64,000 bases of DNA. Source: Dryococelus australis (taxonomy: Eukaryota; Arthropoda; Insecta; Phasmatodea; Phasmatidae). The stretch is taken from assembly GCA_029891345.1 (NCBI GenBank), contig CM057002.1, forward strand, positions 59,696,777 through 59,760,776, written 5' to 3'. The notes beneath the pieces were generated by a model that worked only from the letters and a program-made list of their open reading frames with translations, was not told the origin of the DNA and ran no database searches. Positions 1-12,600 of the stretch are shown piece by piece. Made by a program: the position numbers and the translations under genes. Position 1 is the stretch's first letter; each line of letters starts with the position of its first letter.

Positions 1-1355
1 GGGCTTTTCAAATTAGTTTCACGTCTCAGCTAGCTTACTGGCTGGATAGGCGGCAGGCAACACGGTTTGCACACAGGCAGCGTCGATGGGTTTACCACGT
101 TTGCTATCTGACGCACCGGATACTAGATGGACTGTTTCAGTCATGGCTACATGTTTAATTTCGGTATTCCCCAAGTTCTTGAAGCGCTGCTTCCCTTTGC
201 AGGAAATTTTCGCTGTGTTTACTGTTTGCCGGTCACACTACCACTAAAAAGCTGACTTGGACCATCCGAATAGGCGTTTGTTCATCTCAGTACCATCTGT
301 CGGGAAGCCTTGAACTAAAGTTTTAGTTTGTGTAACCTCCACCACGCTAGTGGGAGAGCTAATCTCTGTGTCCGATGCACTTCGCCACGCACATTTGGTG
401 ACCAGAGGAGAAGACAGCTACATATGCATCTCATCAACAGCAGCTTTTGGGTCATCACGAAGAGCAAGAATGTAGTCACTCGGTGTTATAAGAACTGGCT
501 ACTATTTAGTTAATTCTTTTTCTGTTGAAGTAGTAGTGCTATGTAGTAATAAAAAATTTAGTGTTTTTATTTATTTTTTGTGGATTGACCGACTGGGTGC
601 TAGGATGCACCACTTCTAGTTACATGTTGACTCCTCCTTCATGGATGAGTTAATAACTATTTAAAAATTTTTCTCAGTGTTATGTCGCATAATTAATTCT
701 TGTGGGTGTATAATTTTGATTTCTGAGGGTGCTAGTTTTTAGTCTATTTTTGCGTTCCGGCTTTCACTTCTTTCCGAGTCCGTGACCGTTCAGCGCAGTG
801 TTTTCCTATTTATGCCTTCCATCATTGCGGAGTATGGCTGCGGCAATGTGTTGTATCTGCGGGCAGCATGACTGTCAGTGTGGGCCAAGCTGAGGTCCAG
901 AGTCTAGCAGACAAGTATAAAACAGATATGAACATTTTTTAAAAATTAAAGTTTCTATTGTTTATGAGTTTAAAAAAAAAATATTCTTTTGTATGGTGTC
1001 ACAACGAAGTTTTAAAATATTATACTTAATGAAAGATAAAATCTTGGAAGTATTAAGTAAACAACAGTAATGTCTATCTTTTTAAAATAATTAAATTTTG
1101 TTCGGGGCCCTCTTGTTTATTTTCTAATGTCGTAATTTATATATGGTTGATTTAAAGTAGTTTATTTTAAATGTTTTGAAAAGTATGTCATCCAGTCCTG
1201 TTGAAAAGTATTATACAATTTTGCCTTTCTTGTGGATATTTGGAAAATTACAGAGGTCAATCATTTGTTGAAACTACAATTTCCTTTATTGAATTTATCT
1301 CCGTATGTCAGTCTTGAAAGTAAAAAGCATTTTTTAGTAATGTTTATATTACAAT
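1..1355. other. Unassigned sequence before the first recognised exon
   Basis: Short open frames only. I looked for the N-terminal ACOX domain on the plus strand and did not recognise it here. The segment from ~550 is AT-rich. It could be intron or intergenic. Confidence 0.4.
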
Positions 1356-2691
1356 TGATGCGTGACGCATTTCCATGCATTGGGCATTCACACTCTACCT
1401 GCAACCTCGCCCCATGATTGAGCACCAGCGCACATTTGGGCAAGTCATGCTTGCAATAGTTCAATAAATCATGTGCCTACAGGGTCCATAAACTGTACGA
1501 CACAAAAGCGACTACAGACACGTGGTTGGAGAAATTGTACTGTGTACTCCACAGCTGTCACGCGGTTGCCCTAACCCCAGCACGGGATTTTACTGTTCAA
1601 CGAGCTGTCAACACCTTTCCCGAAGATAAGCGAGTTCCAAAGTTTGCTGCAGGAGAACAGCACCTATTCCATGGGAGCACCACAGCCTCCAGCGCCTCGT
1701 ACTGAGGCGATAAGATATGTCAACATCTCCAACACAGGAGATAAGCAAAGGGTGGCACTGCCACCTAGAACAAATAAAAAAAACCTGTGGAGAGAGGCTA
1801 GCCACCCCTGCATCTCTCTGAAAGCCTACAAGATGAAAATTTCAGTATAAATAGATTGAGCCATCCGAGGCTCGGGACAGTCGCTATCCCTCCAGTCTGA
1901 CCAAGGCCGAGGGCAACAGTAGGGGTTAATGGCCGTCCGCCCTCTTCCAGTTTGCAAAGGCTGAAGAACTTTCTTAAGGGTGCAGAGACCACTAGGTCAA
2001 TGGTCAGTGGCAGCCTATCTTCTTTTCCAGTCTGAAGAGGCTGAAGATTTAATTGAATGATACAGCTGACCACTAGACCACGCATTGTGTGCTGTTTTTT
2101 GTTCAAAAATATGTAAATATAGAGATTATACAGCATGCAAACAGACTGCACACCTTAACCTTACCTCGCATACTTAAATGTAACTTAAGGTGATATTTCT
2201 CATTTTTTAAAATTTGGTTATCTGAAATAGCTCTTGATAAGTGCCCCCTTAGTGCAGTTATTAGAAAGCCGAGTATTTGAAGCAGCCCAATCAGCTGCAA
2301 GAAGTTCCAAGCCCCAGCTACAGGCTCATTCTGCTAACCTTAACTTCAGCCACTTATAAAAGCTCAGAGTTCCAGAACAGTAACCCACCTGCAGCACATG
2401 TACGCCCGTCAGAGACAAACCAGGTGAATCCATCATCCAAAGTTATGCTCCACCCAGGTATCCCATCAAAGGTCAACAATTTAAAACTAAAGATCACATT
2501 ATCCAAACTCGATATTGTGCCCTGCCGCAAAGCTATCAGGCCAGTCCTTTACGCTGGATGTGTACTAGTACCACGTAGGGGCTAAGTTAAACCCATAAAA
2601 CCTGCCAGAGGGTGCATCCGACCTTGCGCCCCACAAAACAAGCTCCTCCTTGACGTAGTGAACATCCAGTCAGCCAAGGCTTCACGTGTCA
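1356..2691 (+). mobile_element. LTR copy A of the TGATGCGTGAC gypsy-like family (solo)
   Basis: Begins TGATGCGTGACGC and ends TTCACGTGTCA, near-inverse ends shared with the other copies. It has the family block CGCCCCATGATTGAG near 1410, a TATAAAT box at 1846 and GC-richer sequence after it. The last ~400 bases encode peptide traces (PAAHVRPSE, HPGIP, DIVPCRKAIRP) that also occur in copies B, C, E and F. The end CTTGACGTAGTGAAC at 2649-2663 matches the complement of copy E near 29320. No matching target duplication was found. No gag or pol follows, so it is called a solo LTR. Confidence 0.65.
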
Positions 2692-3091
2692 ACCGAAAAA
2701 AAAATCCAAACCATGGCGGGATCATAGACCACAAACTATTTTAAATGGCGATTAGAATAGTTTATTGTAATATTTCATTCCCAATAAAATTTAAAATTTA
2801 TACATGGATACCTAAATTAATCAAAGACTTCATAGTAAAAATATGCTTTTAAAATTGTTACAATATCTTTACAACTTAAAATCTTTAAACAGCATTGCTA
2901 AAAATACTGGCATGTTTGTAGTGGTTGAGGATTATTAGATATTTACTTTAAAATTTGTTCAACTTGTACCTGTATTGTCTGATCCTATACCTTAATATTC
3001 AGTGCTAAATATGAAGTCTTTGAGTTTGATTATTTCCATCCGTTGACCTACTTTTTATATTGATGTACATACAACATTTTGTACTTGTCCT

Positions 3092-3331
3092 TATAGGCTA
3101 TTTACAATGAAGTGAGTACTTTTGAAAGCCCTTTCACTTGGAATAATTGTAAGTAAATATATTTTATTTTAACCTCGGACATTAACTTCTGAGTGTGATG
3201 GAATATACACACTGTGTTTATTACTTACATTGCAATATTGATTAAAAAGGTGGTTAAATGATAAAACATGGCTGAAAGTAACAAGTAACTAGCATGTAAA
3301 AAGTGTTCACTTTATTGTGAACAGCTTATAG
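3092..3331. mobile_element. MITE, TATAGGCTGTTCA family, full copy
   Basis: About 240 bp. The left end TATAGGCTATTTACAATGAA and the right end (…TTCACTTTATTGTGAACAG) are inverted copies of each other. The same terminal sequence recurs at 31531 and 62442. The internal GTGTGATGGAATATACACAC stretch matches the complement of 62560-62600. It has no coding capacity and lies just upstream of exon a. Confidence 0.7.
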
Positions 3332-3461
3332 AAAAGTGTAAAATAGGAGTTGTGCTATATATAGCTTAACCATTTTGCTTACTCTTAAAACTGTTATACC
3401 ATGTTGTACTATATCAGTGATGTGGCCAAGAAATTAGTAAAATTTGTTTTTCTGTCACTAG

Positions 3462-3609
3462 ATTGCTGGAGGCTTTGCATTAACAGAGTTCTCCCATGGC
3501 ACTAATGTTAAAGGTATAAGGACTACAGCAACGTACGATCCAGCAACACAAGAATTTGTTCTTCACTCTTCTGATTTTGAAGCAGCAAAGTGCTGGGTAG
3601 GATGTTTAG
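3462..3609 (+). CDS. ACOX3: ACOX exon a (middle beta-domain start)
   Basis: Acceptor CACTAG before 3462 and donor GTAAGC at 3610. It encodes [18 protein letters not shown] and onward to [12 protein letters not shown], the conserved start of the acyl-CoA oxidase middle domain that contacts flavin and substrate. It enters in phase 0 and leaves after one base of a Gly codon. No upstream exon is recognised in 1-3461. Confidence 0.92.
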
Positions 3610-6600
3610 GTAAGCAACAACTAAACTTTAGTTTTAATTCATTTATGTTATGAAATGTGATCCATTTTCAATTAATTCAAATTTTTATGAAGCTTAATTT
3701 GCTTCAAATTACGTGGTTACTATTAGAGATGGGTTAATAACTACATTTTCTCGATACTCGATACCAGTTTTGATACCAAATTGAAATTGTCATGAACACA
3801 AAAAAACTTGGCCAAGAAAATTGCCCGTTTTACTAGTATCGTAGATGCACATTAAAACTACATAAAACTCACATTACACTTGAAACAAATGGTCGATGGC
3901 CTGTAACCCAAACGTCCTTAACTAATCATAAACCAACACAGTCTCCTTTGATTCTATAGAATCACGTTTCCACAGTAAAAGCTATAATCAAACTTTGAGG
4001 AAAACAATTGCTCAGTACACACTGATTTTGCGATATTACAGTTTTTTAAATTTTATCTTGTGATTTCAAAGAAATTACTGTAATTTTAAATAAATACCAT
4101 AATTATCTGATACGTCTGTCATGGCCTAGCCTGCGGAATTCACGGGCTAGGCCACGATGGGTGTATCACATAACTATGGTATTTTTTTTTGGTTAATATT
4201 TAATAATGCTGTGGCATCATAGCAAGCGGAATCTGGGGGCTAGGCCACGACGGGTGTGTCAGTTAATTATGGCATTGATTTTTGTGAATGTTTAATAATG
4301 CAGTGGCATCAGATAATTATGGTATGTGTGGGATGTACAATAACTACTCAAGTTGCTTTTATTGTACCTGAAATATACATATACCATAAAAGTAATTAAT
4401 GGGATAAAAATGAATTAAATGAAAATTTTTGGTGCACCATATAATCATGGTATGTATTGGGTGTACGATAAATACTTGAGTTGTTCACTCGCGCCTATCA
4501 AACTCGTTCGCAACTCTCAATCTGTTTTTATTGTATCTCAATTATGTACCATAAAAGTAAATTGTAGTCCATTTTATATCAGGGTATGGTTGAATTTATG
4601 TGACTGCATTTTTTGTTTGTACTCTGCTATTTAAACTCTGTTGCTTGAAGGTTTTTCGTTAGACTCATTTTGCTTACATGAGTGGAATGGAAGGAAGGGG
4701 AGTTGAAGGTCACTGTCATGGAGTGGTGGGGTTTCCTGTGGGTGCTCTCACTCTGTGACGTGTTGTCACTGTGGCCTGTTTGCAGAACTTACATTAGCAC
4801 ATGTCGCTGGGTTTTTGAAAACAATCTCTTTAAGTAATTAGTCAAATGGGGGAACAAACATGGAAATTCAAAGTAATTGTAATTACAAATTATGCTTTTT
4901 GGCATTGCATGTTTGTTGTGGTTGTTTCAGGAAAGACATGCACTCACATAGTTGTTTTTGCCAAACTGATCACACCAGATGGTGTGGATCAAGGTGTGCA
5001 TGGATTTGTGGTGCCTGTGAGGAACACCAAAACACTTTGCACGTATCCTGGTATCATTGTTGGTGACCAAGGCGAAAAGGTTGGCCTCAATGGTCTGGAC
5101 AATGGCTTTATCATTTTCAACAACTACAGGATACCTCGGGAGAACCTGCTCAACAAGATGGCGGATGTCACACCTGAAGGGGAATATGAAACACCTGTTA
5201 CTGATCCTCGGAGAAGATTTGGTAAGAATTATTTCTTTACTTCATGTACTATACATATTTGTTTGAAACCTTTGTGTAAGGGATGTAGCCATGCGGGAAA
5301 TATGTAGCATTGCAGTCATCAAACAAAACAGCGACTGAAGCCTAGCTCAATTCACAGTCAGTATAGAAGCATTACCAAAAACAAATGAAACACCAGCAGT
5401 TTTACTTAGAAATTGACATGTATGCAGCTCAGGCACTTTACATGGGAGAAAAACAAAACAGTTGTAATACAACAAGCCAAACAGAGAACAGTGCCGCATA
5501 TGAATGTGTCTTAAAATTTGTAACCATTTTGGGAGGCAATCCAGAAATCTAGTGAAAACAAAATTGGGGATATAGTTTGACTTTGCAGCTCCGAATTTAT
5601 CATCTACATTCAAAATTCAATTACACCGCTCGATTGACAAAGGATCAAAGAATATGTTACGTTGAGTGAGGACTTTGAAGCATTGCGCGTGGCGGGGGTG
5701 GGGGATCTCAATTTTGAGTTTTGTTTCTCAGCATCTCATAACTTCCACATAGTATAACTTTTAACTAGGGGAAGCTGCAACGCCCGTTTGAGTTTCAGTC
5801 GACAGCTCTCATCAAGATCAATCAATTGCGTGTTTATAAACATTTGTGTGTTGGGGTTATAGTGAAATTGTATGCGTTTAAAGTAGAAAATTAAGAAAAC
5901 TTAACATGCAGAAATCGTATACAGTTGGAAAGAGTATTTCAAAAGCAATTAAGTGATACCCATAAAAGCCCATATGATCCAGTGAAGCAGCGCGTAAAAT
6001 AAACATCACTGCATCCAAGTGCATCAACATAGACGTATTCATGCAAAACAAACGGCCGTGTCCAGTACCCAGCCAAACCCAATTTTTCGTCCAAGGTTGT
6101 CAACAATTAATATTAAAATTATTAATAAGCATTTAATTTTGATAAAAATATTTAATTTTATTAAAGTATGATGTTATGTAATTTTTCTCATACTACAGTA
6201 TTTGTCCTAATTAATGTCAGCACTAATTGCAGTCTATCCTGTCTTCTTTCACTTTGGTCAGTTTAGTCTTTGAGAAATTTCTGACTACGTTTGCGCATGT
6301 AAAATAATTTTCAATGATCATCTTTGATCTACTAAGTTGCAGGAGAATTGATTATTGAAATGAACTAGATTTATCACGTTACAATTTTTTTTTGTTGTTT
6401 TCTGAACTTTCTGAGCTTCAACAGACAGTGAATTTGATTCACATGTTACACTGTAAACTTCAACAGACGGTGAATTTGATTCACGTGTTACATTGTAAAC
6501 TTCAACAGACAGTGAATTTGATTCATGTGCTACATTGTAAACTTCAACAGACAGTGAATTTGATTCATATGTTACATTGTAAACTTCAACAGATGGTGAA

Positions 6601-9600
6601 TTTGATTTACGTGTTACATTGTAAACTTCAACAGACGGTGAATTTGATTCACATGTTACATTGTAAACTTCAACAGATGGTGAATTGGATTCACTTGTTG
6701 CATTGTGATCTTCAGTTTCTTTTTTGCTGAGTATTATTTTTCTCATGTCCAGTTGACATTTCTTATTAATTATAATCTTTCTTATGTTAAGCATCCCTGA
6801 AAAATATAATCTTGAGTAGTGAACTTGTTGTCGTTGAGCTCCTCCCATGTGTACTTAAATAAAGGGAAAAAATTCCTTGTTTGAAAATCTTAGTGTGCTG
6901 ATGTTAGTATATGCAAAGAAGGGAACAGCTGCAGTCTTGCACACCTCTGCTCACGGTGGTAGTAAACTAGGTATGTGTCCTGCAGGTGCTGTGCTGGGTA
7001 ATCTGTCATCAGGCCGCGTGACTATAATTGGCTCCAGCACCCAGTACCTCACCAAGGCTGTGACCATTGCCATTCGCTACTCTGCTGTGCGCAAGCAGTT
7101 TGGTCCTTCTGAAGACAAGGAGCTGCCAGTTATCGAGTACCAGCTGCAGGTTTGTCAGCAACTTCATTGGTGGTGATACTGATGTACTAGTGTCCACCAC
7201 AAAGGTGTTTAACTTTTTCATATCCACTTTAATTTATGGTTACTGGTACTGCAAATGAGGAAAATTTGTGATGTGCACTGTACTTAACCAACAAAGTGTG
7301 AGTTTTGCTACTACAACCAATAAGCTGTAGACTTTGCGTTCTGATACAGTAATATGAACCACTCATGAGATGAACCCAGATTTTGGCACCAAACAAAACT
7401 AGGGCTTAATTTTATTAAACCGAACTTGAACTAAATCTTCAAAACTGGCCACAAATCGAACTCTGAAATAATTAAATGAACTTGAATCAGTCTGGAACCA
7501 AACTTCAAAGAATGCTTTATCCACACATATATGCGTCACAGTTAACCCCTTAATTGTTCAAGGATTTGATGCATGATGCCTTTTTCAACAATTAATTATC
7601 ACTTTCAACTCGTCTGTGAGCTTGCTTTTGTCGCTCGATTCCACGTGTTTGATTGTTGTCAAGTGTTACGAGATGTCAAAAATTGTACAGTTTACCCACG
7701 ACAAAGAACAGATGTTCCAGCCCCAAGATTGTACTGTTGACCGGTTGAACCACCAAAGCTATTCATCGAGATCATCAAAGTACTATAGCACGCCATCAGA
7801 TAGCCCTACTAGTACAATCGCCGAAACATGAACCTGAATCCAGCGCTGGCCGGTGATGTCACGCCAAGAGGATCTATGCCATGTCTACCCCCTCTCCAAC
7901 TCCAGCCAGGGTGCGCTAGCCAGATTATAAATAGTGGGCCGCATTCCCTGTAATGCCAGTTTGTTCTGTTTCTTCGCCGCACTGCTTGGTGCCAAAGGAA
8001 ACGCAGGATTCTCTCCTGGTCTTCACCGTGCTCTTGGTGCCGAAGATGATTCCTCTTCCTTCGTCTTCACCGCACTCCTGGTGCCAAAGACATCAATTGT
8101 TTTACCAGTCCTTGCCAGTAAATTTTTATGTCCTCAAACACTAGAGACGGCCGGCCCCTTCAGGGCAACATAGTAGAGTAGTCCATTTCAAGTTAGTATC
8201 ATAACGCTTGTCTACCTACCCATTGTTAGTCTAAGAACAGGTCGCCTTCACCTGTCTCATGTAGGGTTTAAGCTTCTGTAAGCTCCAGCTGCTAGGATGT
8301 AGTACAACACCACCACTGTTTATTTCCGTTATTGGAATAAACTCATTTTATCCACTGAAGGGTATCCATCCGGTAACAACAGCACCTTTCCCCGTAAACA
8401 TCAGTCACATCAGAGCGACAGCAGATGACCAGGAGAATTTTGCTAAACTGATGTACGCTTTAGTAGAGTTTACACATGCACTTTGGATGGCCCCCCTTTC
8501 TGCGCACCACAGTGCCAGAACTGTAGAGCCTCGACATTAGGTACTCTCTCTCTCTCTTGGGATGAGATTGTCGGCTTGGTGCTTACTTTCTTCACCGCGC
8601 TTCTGGTACTGGAGAGGCTATTCCCTGAGATGGGAAGACTGGTCCTCAGGAGAGGCTCACCCACGTATTGAGCCTATCAGCTGGTGTGACCTGGCTCTAC
8701 GTATCCACCGTGCTTCTGGTGCTGGATACAGGGATAGGGACCCCGCATTGGGTGGGGGAGGCGGTACGTGGTTTGACACCCGAGTAGGACCACAGCGCCA
8801 CCGGCTCCACTTTCGCGAGATTTGATAATAGTGCTCTCTATCTTATGCCTCATGCTGTATTTCTGCCGTAGTTGTAACCATAAGAGGGTCAAACGGGCTG
8901 AGACGATCTCAAAATACCAGCCAGAGCCTAACCCAATCTCCAGTGGACTTATGCACCTCAGTCTCCGGGACCAAGCCGCTGTCCTTCATCGAAGTCGACC
9001 CCGCCCGACTACGAGCTATGACTCTTCGAGTCACCCACCCAGCTTGCTTGCAACATACACCCAATACTTGCAGCGTACTTTAGCGTACAGGACAGGTCAC
9101 TCGGCCTGGATAGTTTGTTGTTTAGGGGAATGCTGTACTCTCAGTTAATGCCTCGTGCGAACAGCACCATTGAGAACTTGCTTAGTCACTCACTGGACAC
9201 CAACGTTCACCCCAGTGTAGCACGAACCGAAACCCCGCAAGCTCAACTGGTCAAGCGTCACCCAGGTATACTAGTAAAGGGGATCCCGCCAAAACGCAAA
9301 GTAGTCTTGACCACACCAGATTTCGTGCCCTGCAAAAAGGCCATACATGGCCATTTTTATATTATGGACATGCTCCATTACCTCGAAAGGTCTAGAGTCC
9401 AAGTTTCCACTGGGTGAGTCTGACATAGCACCCACCAAAACTCTTGATGTGTTGGTGTACCTCCTGCAGGACGTCACACGTTGGATATAACAAAAAACAA
9501 ACTCATAGAACCACCTTACCAATTCCATCATGTAGCCTAATATAAAGACATTATACATACAACTTTCACAGCTGAGCCCCTATTTGTTCAAGCATATAAC

Positions 9601-12600
9601 AAAAACAAACATAAATAATCACATTCACAAATTCACCTCTAATTGTTGAAAAATGTAACATAAAAAATTAAACGCATATGTTTATGACCTGCACAGTTCC
9701 ACCACTAATAGTTCCAAAATGTAATGGTTAAATTTTTTCTAATTTGAAAAAAAAGTTATGTCTTTGAGGTGAAGTAAGTTTGTTAATAATGTCCGTTTCT
9801 GGCAAATTTTCGAACTGAACATGGATCATGTAAATTTTTTGAACTGAACTAAAACCAATCTTTTACATGGCAATAAATTTCGAACTGAATATAACCTTAA
9901 AGTTTGGGTTTGGTTTGAAGTTAGAATGTTTGATCCATCTCTATTCGTAACTTGTAATTGTAACATGTTTTACAAATCAATTACCTACAGACAAGATGAG
10001 TTTAACATCACCCGACACTGTCTATAGTATCAGACAGAAATATCCTTCCACATTATGTTCACAATTGCATTTTTTTGGGTGTGAATAAGGATTTCACAGT
10101 TTCCCATGGCGGAACAGTATTGTTAGTTTGCAGAGTATTTCGGTTTTGTGCCAGAGTCGTTTTTAAATTAAGAATTTGTGAGCATTTCATTTATTGAGTC
10201 CTGATTATTAGTATAAAGTTGTAAACTGTTGTATAACTAAGTGTTGTGGAAGTTCAAAGGTATTGGCTAATTCAACAATTTATAATTTTTCGCAGAAATT
10301 TGAAGTTTTGGTGGTTTTGTCAATTGCTGTTTTGAAAAGTTGCCATTCATATAATATAACTTTACAATTTATTGTGAAAATTAGTAGCTTTGCAATTTAC
10401 ACAGACAGGTAAGTAGCACATTTATTTTGGCGTGGTATGTGAACAGTAGGAATTACTCTCATTGTAACAGTTTTGTGATGAACACAACTTTGTATACTTG
10501 TAACATGTTGATATGATACGTAAATTAACACATTTGTGGATGTTCATGCTCGTTTGCATAGTTTGCAGTAAGTCTTTAGGACACAGATTCCTGCATAGGG
10601 TTGGGTCAGTAACACGTTTTCTCAATACTCGATATCAGTACTGATACCAATAAATTCTCACAATACTCAATACAGATACTGTTCTCGATACCAAATTAAA
10701 ATTGTGTTCTCAGGTAATATATTACATAAAGAGAAAACGTCTTGACTTCAATACAAATGATACTTGACCCTTGGGTGTTTCAGAAGAACTTGACTTAGCT
10801 GCAAATTTTTCAAATTTTCTTAAAATTACATGAACACAAAATAACTCTACTTTGTGGGAAATTTTTATTTCTTTGCAATATTTAAATGTTTAATAACATT
10901 TGACACAACTCCCTCTCTCGGGTATTAATGAGATTAATTTCCTAGACGTAAGGAGGCTGAATTCCCTCCTTGGGTGTAGTGGCTCAAGGTTTTCCCTGGG
11001 GATGAGTAGAATGTGAAATGGGCTTGCCTGGCTGGGTTGTGGATCCTTCTACGTTGGAAGGTTGGAAATTGTGTCCTTTAGACTGGGTAACCTTGACAGG
11101 AGGAGAGGATTCAAACTCCAAGGCAAGTTTAACCAAATACGTCTCCCGTACCGGGAGTTTGGTTATGCTCACCGTAAAAGTTGTCAAAATACGTGACTCC
11201 AGTTGTCATGCGACAGGAAAAGATTCTAGCAAAAATATAGGCTTCTATGCAGAGTCAGTTGATTCCGGCTTTTGGCGTCCTTTATAGGGGGCCGGTCTAG
11301 TTGGTTTACGCGTCGGCACAAAATCAGTTATGGATGTCGCTATTTTGCGATGACGAGGCACCTGAGGGAGAATGTGAACAGCGATGAGAATACCGGCAGC
11401 CGTGCATACTTGGCACGAGGAGCCAGCAGGTCTTAATGCCGGTTGGGTCAGAAGTGAATGGAATGATTCAGAAGTAGGTGGGTCAGAGATCGAATAGTCA
11501 AAATAATCAATTGTGTGGTGAGGACAGTATATTCCTAATACTGCATCCTCTCCCTGCAATTTTGTCGAGACTTCAGGGTGTGGTGGACCATCTAATTTAA
11601 TCCCTGGTCCAAACAACGGTTCTGAATCAGTATATGCACTAGGAGGATCACTTTCATTGGTTGAAGTAATATTAGCAAGTAGGATGTCTAATTCTTGTTG
11701 CAACGCTTATCAAGCTAATCTTCTTAAATTACTTTGACATCCTTTTGTTTCATGAGGCATCTCAAAACAAGTAGTTATTATACGCTAGGATATACTCCAT
11801 AATCACTGGGCAGTATCCAGTGCTTCCATGGTCCGGCCTTGTTCGGGCTGGAACTGAAGCAGGGGATATAAGACAGGCCTGTGGTTCCGGAGTTATATCC
11901 CGCTGAAGGGCTGGGCTACTCGGAGTGTTCCTGGAATAGCCTGGCCTTGTTTAGGCTGAGGCAGTTCAGGAAACTACACTCCGTACTTCCCTTTCAGAAT
12001 AAATAAAAAGAGATGCTTGGAAATTTAAACTTAGTAGTACAACCAGTAATGGTCCTTTAAAACAAGAGATTCTCATAAACTCCAGACTGCAGCGGTTATC
12101 TCCTAAATCTGGCCTTGTTCAAGTGGGATCGAGATGGTGGCAGATGTATTGACCTGGCGGTTTTTGAGTGTTCTACCCCCTGGAAGTTTGGGTGGTGGGC
12201 AAGGAAACCTTGGACCCCTTGGCGTTGTTGAGGCTGGAGGAAATCAAAGATTATTGGTTCCACCTGCACTAGTCGGAGAATGAAATGATTATTACCTAGG
12301 ACTGTTATGAGAAGTTTAATTAATTATAACCTATTCAGAACTAGCGCAAGTATTGACAATTAATGAATTTATTCAGTATGCTGTGAAAACAAAGGGATGC
12401 GTAGCTCTGTACAATATAATTGAAATAAAAATAATTATACGGCAGGAGAAAGCTACCTGCATAAAACGTGTATAATGCAAAAGAACTATAGATTGAGTCC
12501 CTTTACCCAGATTATATAAGAGGCCTAGGTGACCACCAGCGCTTTGAGTCCCCATGGGAAAGTTCACAGGCTTTGTTCCTAATGACTACTACTATCTGTT

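Larger units (their letters stand above)
7344..9942. mobile_element. Possible non-autonomous hAT-like element split by LTR copy B
   Basis: The stretch 7345-7540 and the complement of 9780-9942 both carry scattered GAACTTGAACT/GAACTGAAC motifs, as subterminal repeats of hAT-like MITEs often do. The outer ends are similar (GAGATGAACCCAG and the complement GAGATGGATCAAAC). LTR copy B occupies the middle. No clear target duplication was found. Confidence 0.3.

Noticed and set aside
4846..5307. Single-exon 153-codon gene
   Set aside because: Only 4931-5221 matches acyl-CoA oxidase; both ends are intron read-through past consensus splice sites.
6416..6709. CRISPR-like array
   Set aside because: Units are contiguous 42-bp tandem repeats without unique spacers, in a eukaryotic intron.
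6318..6848. 176-codon minus-strand open frame as a repeat protein gene
   Set aside because: It is the 42-bp minisatellite read in frame; the other strand is open too, and there is no conserved flank.
3725..9942. A single transposon bounded by TAGAGATGG ends at 3725 and 9942
   Set aside because: Three or more ACOX exons lie between them, so the two ends cannot belong to one insertion; each is more likely a separate remnant.
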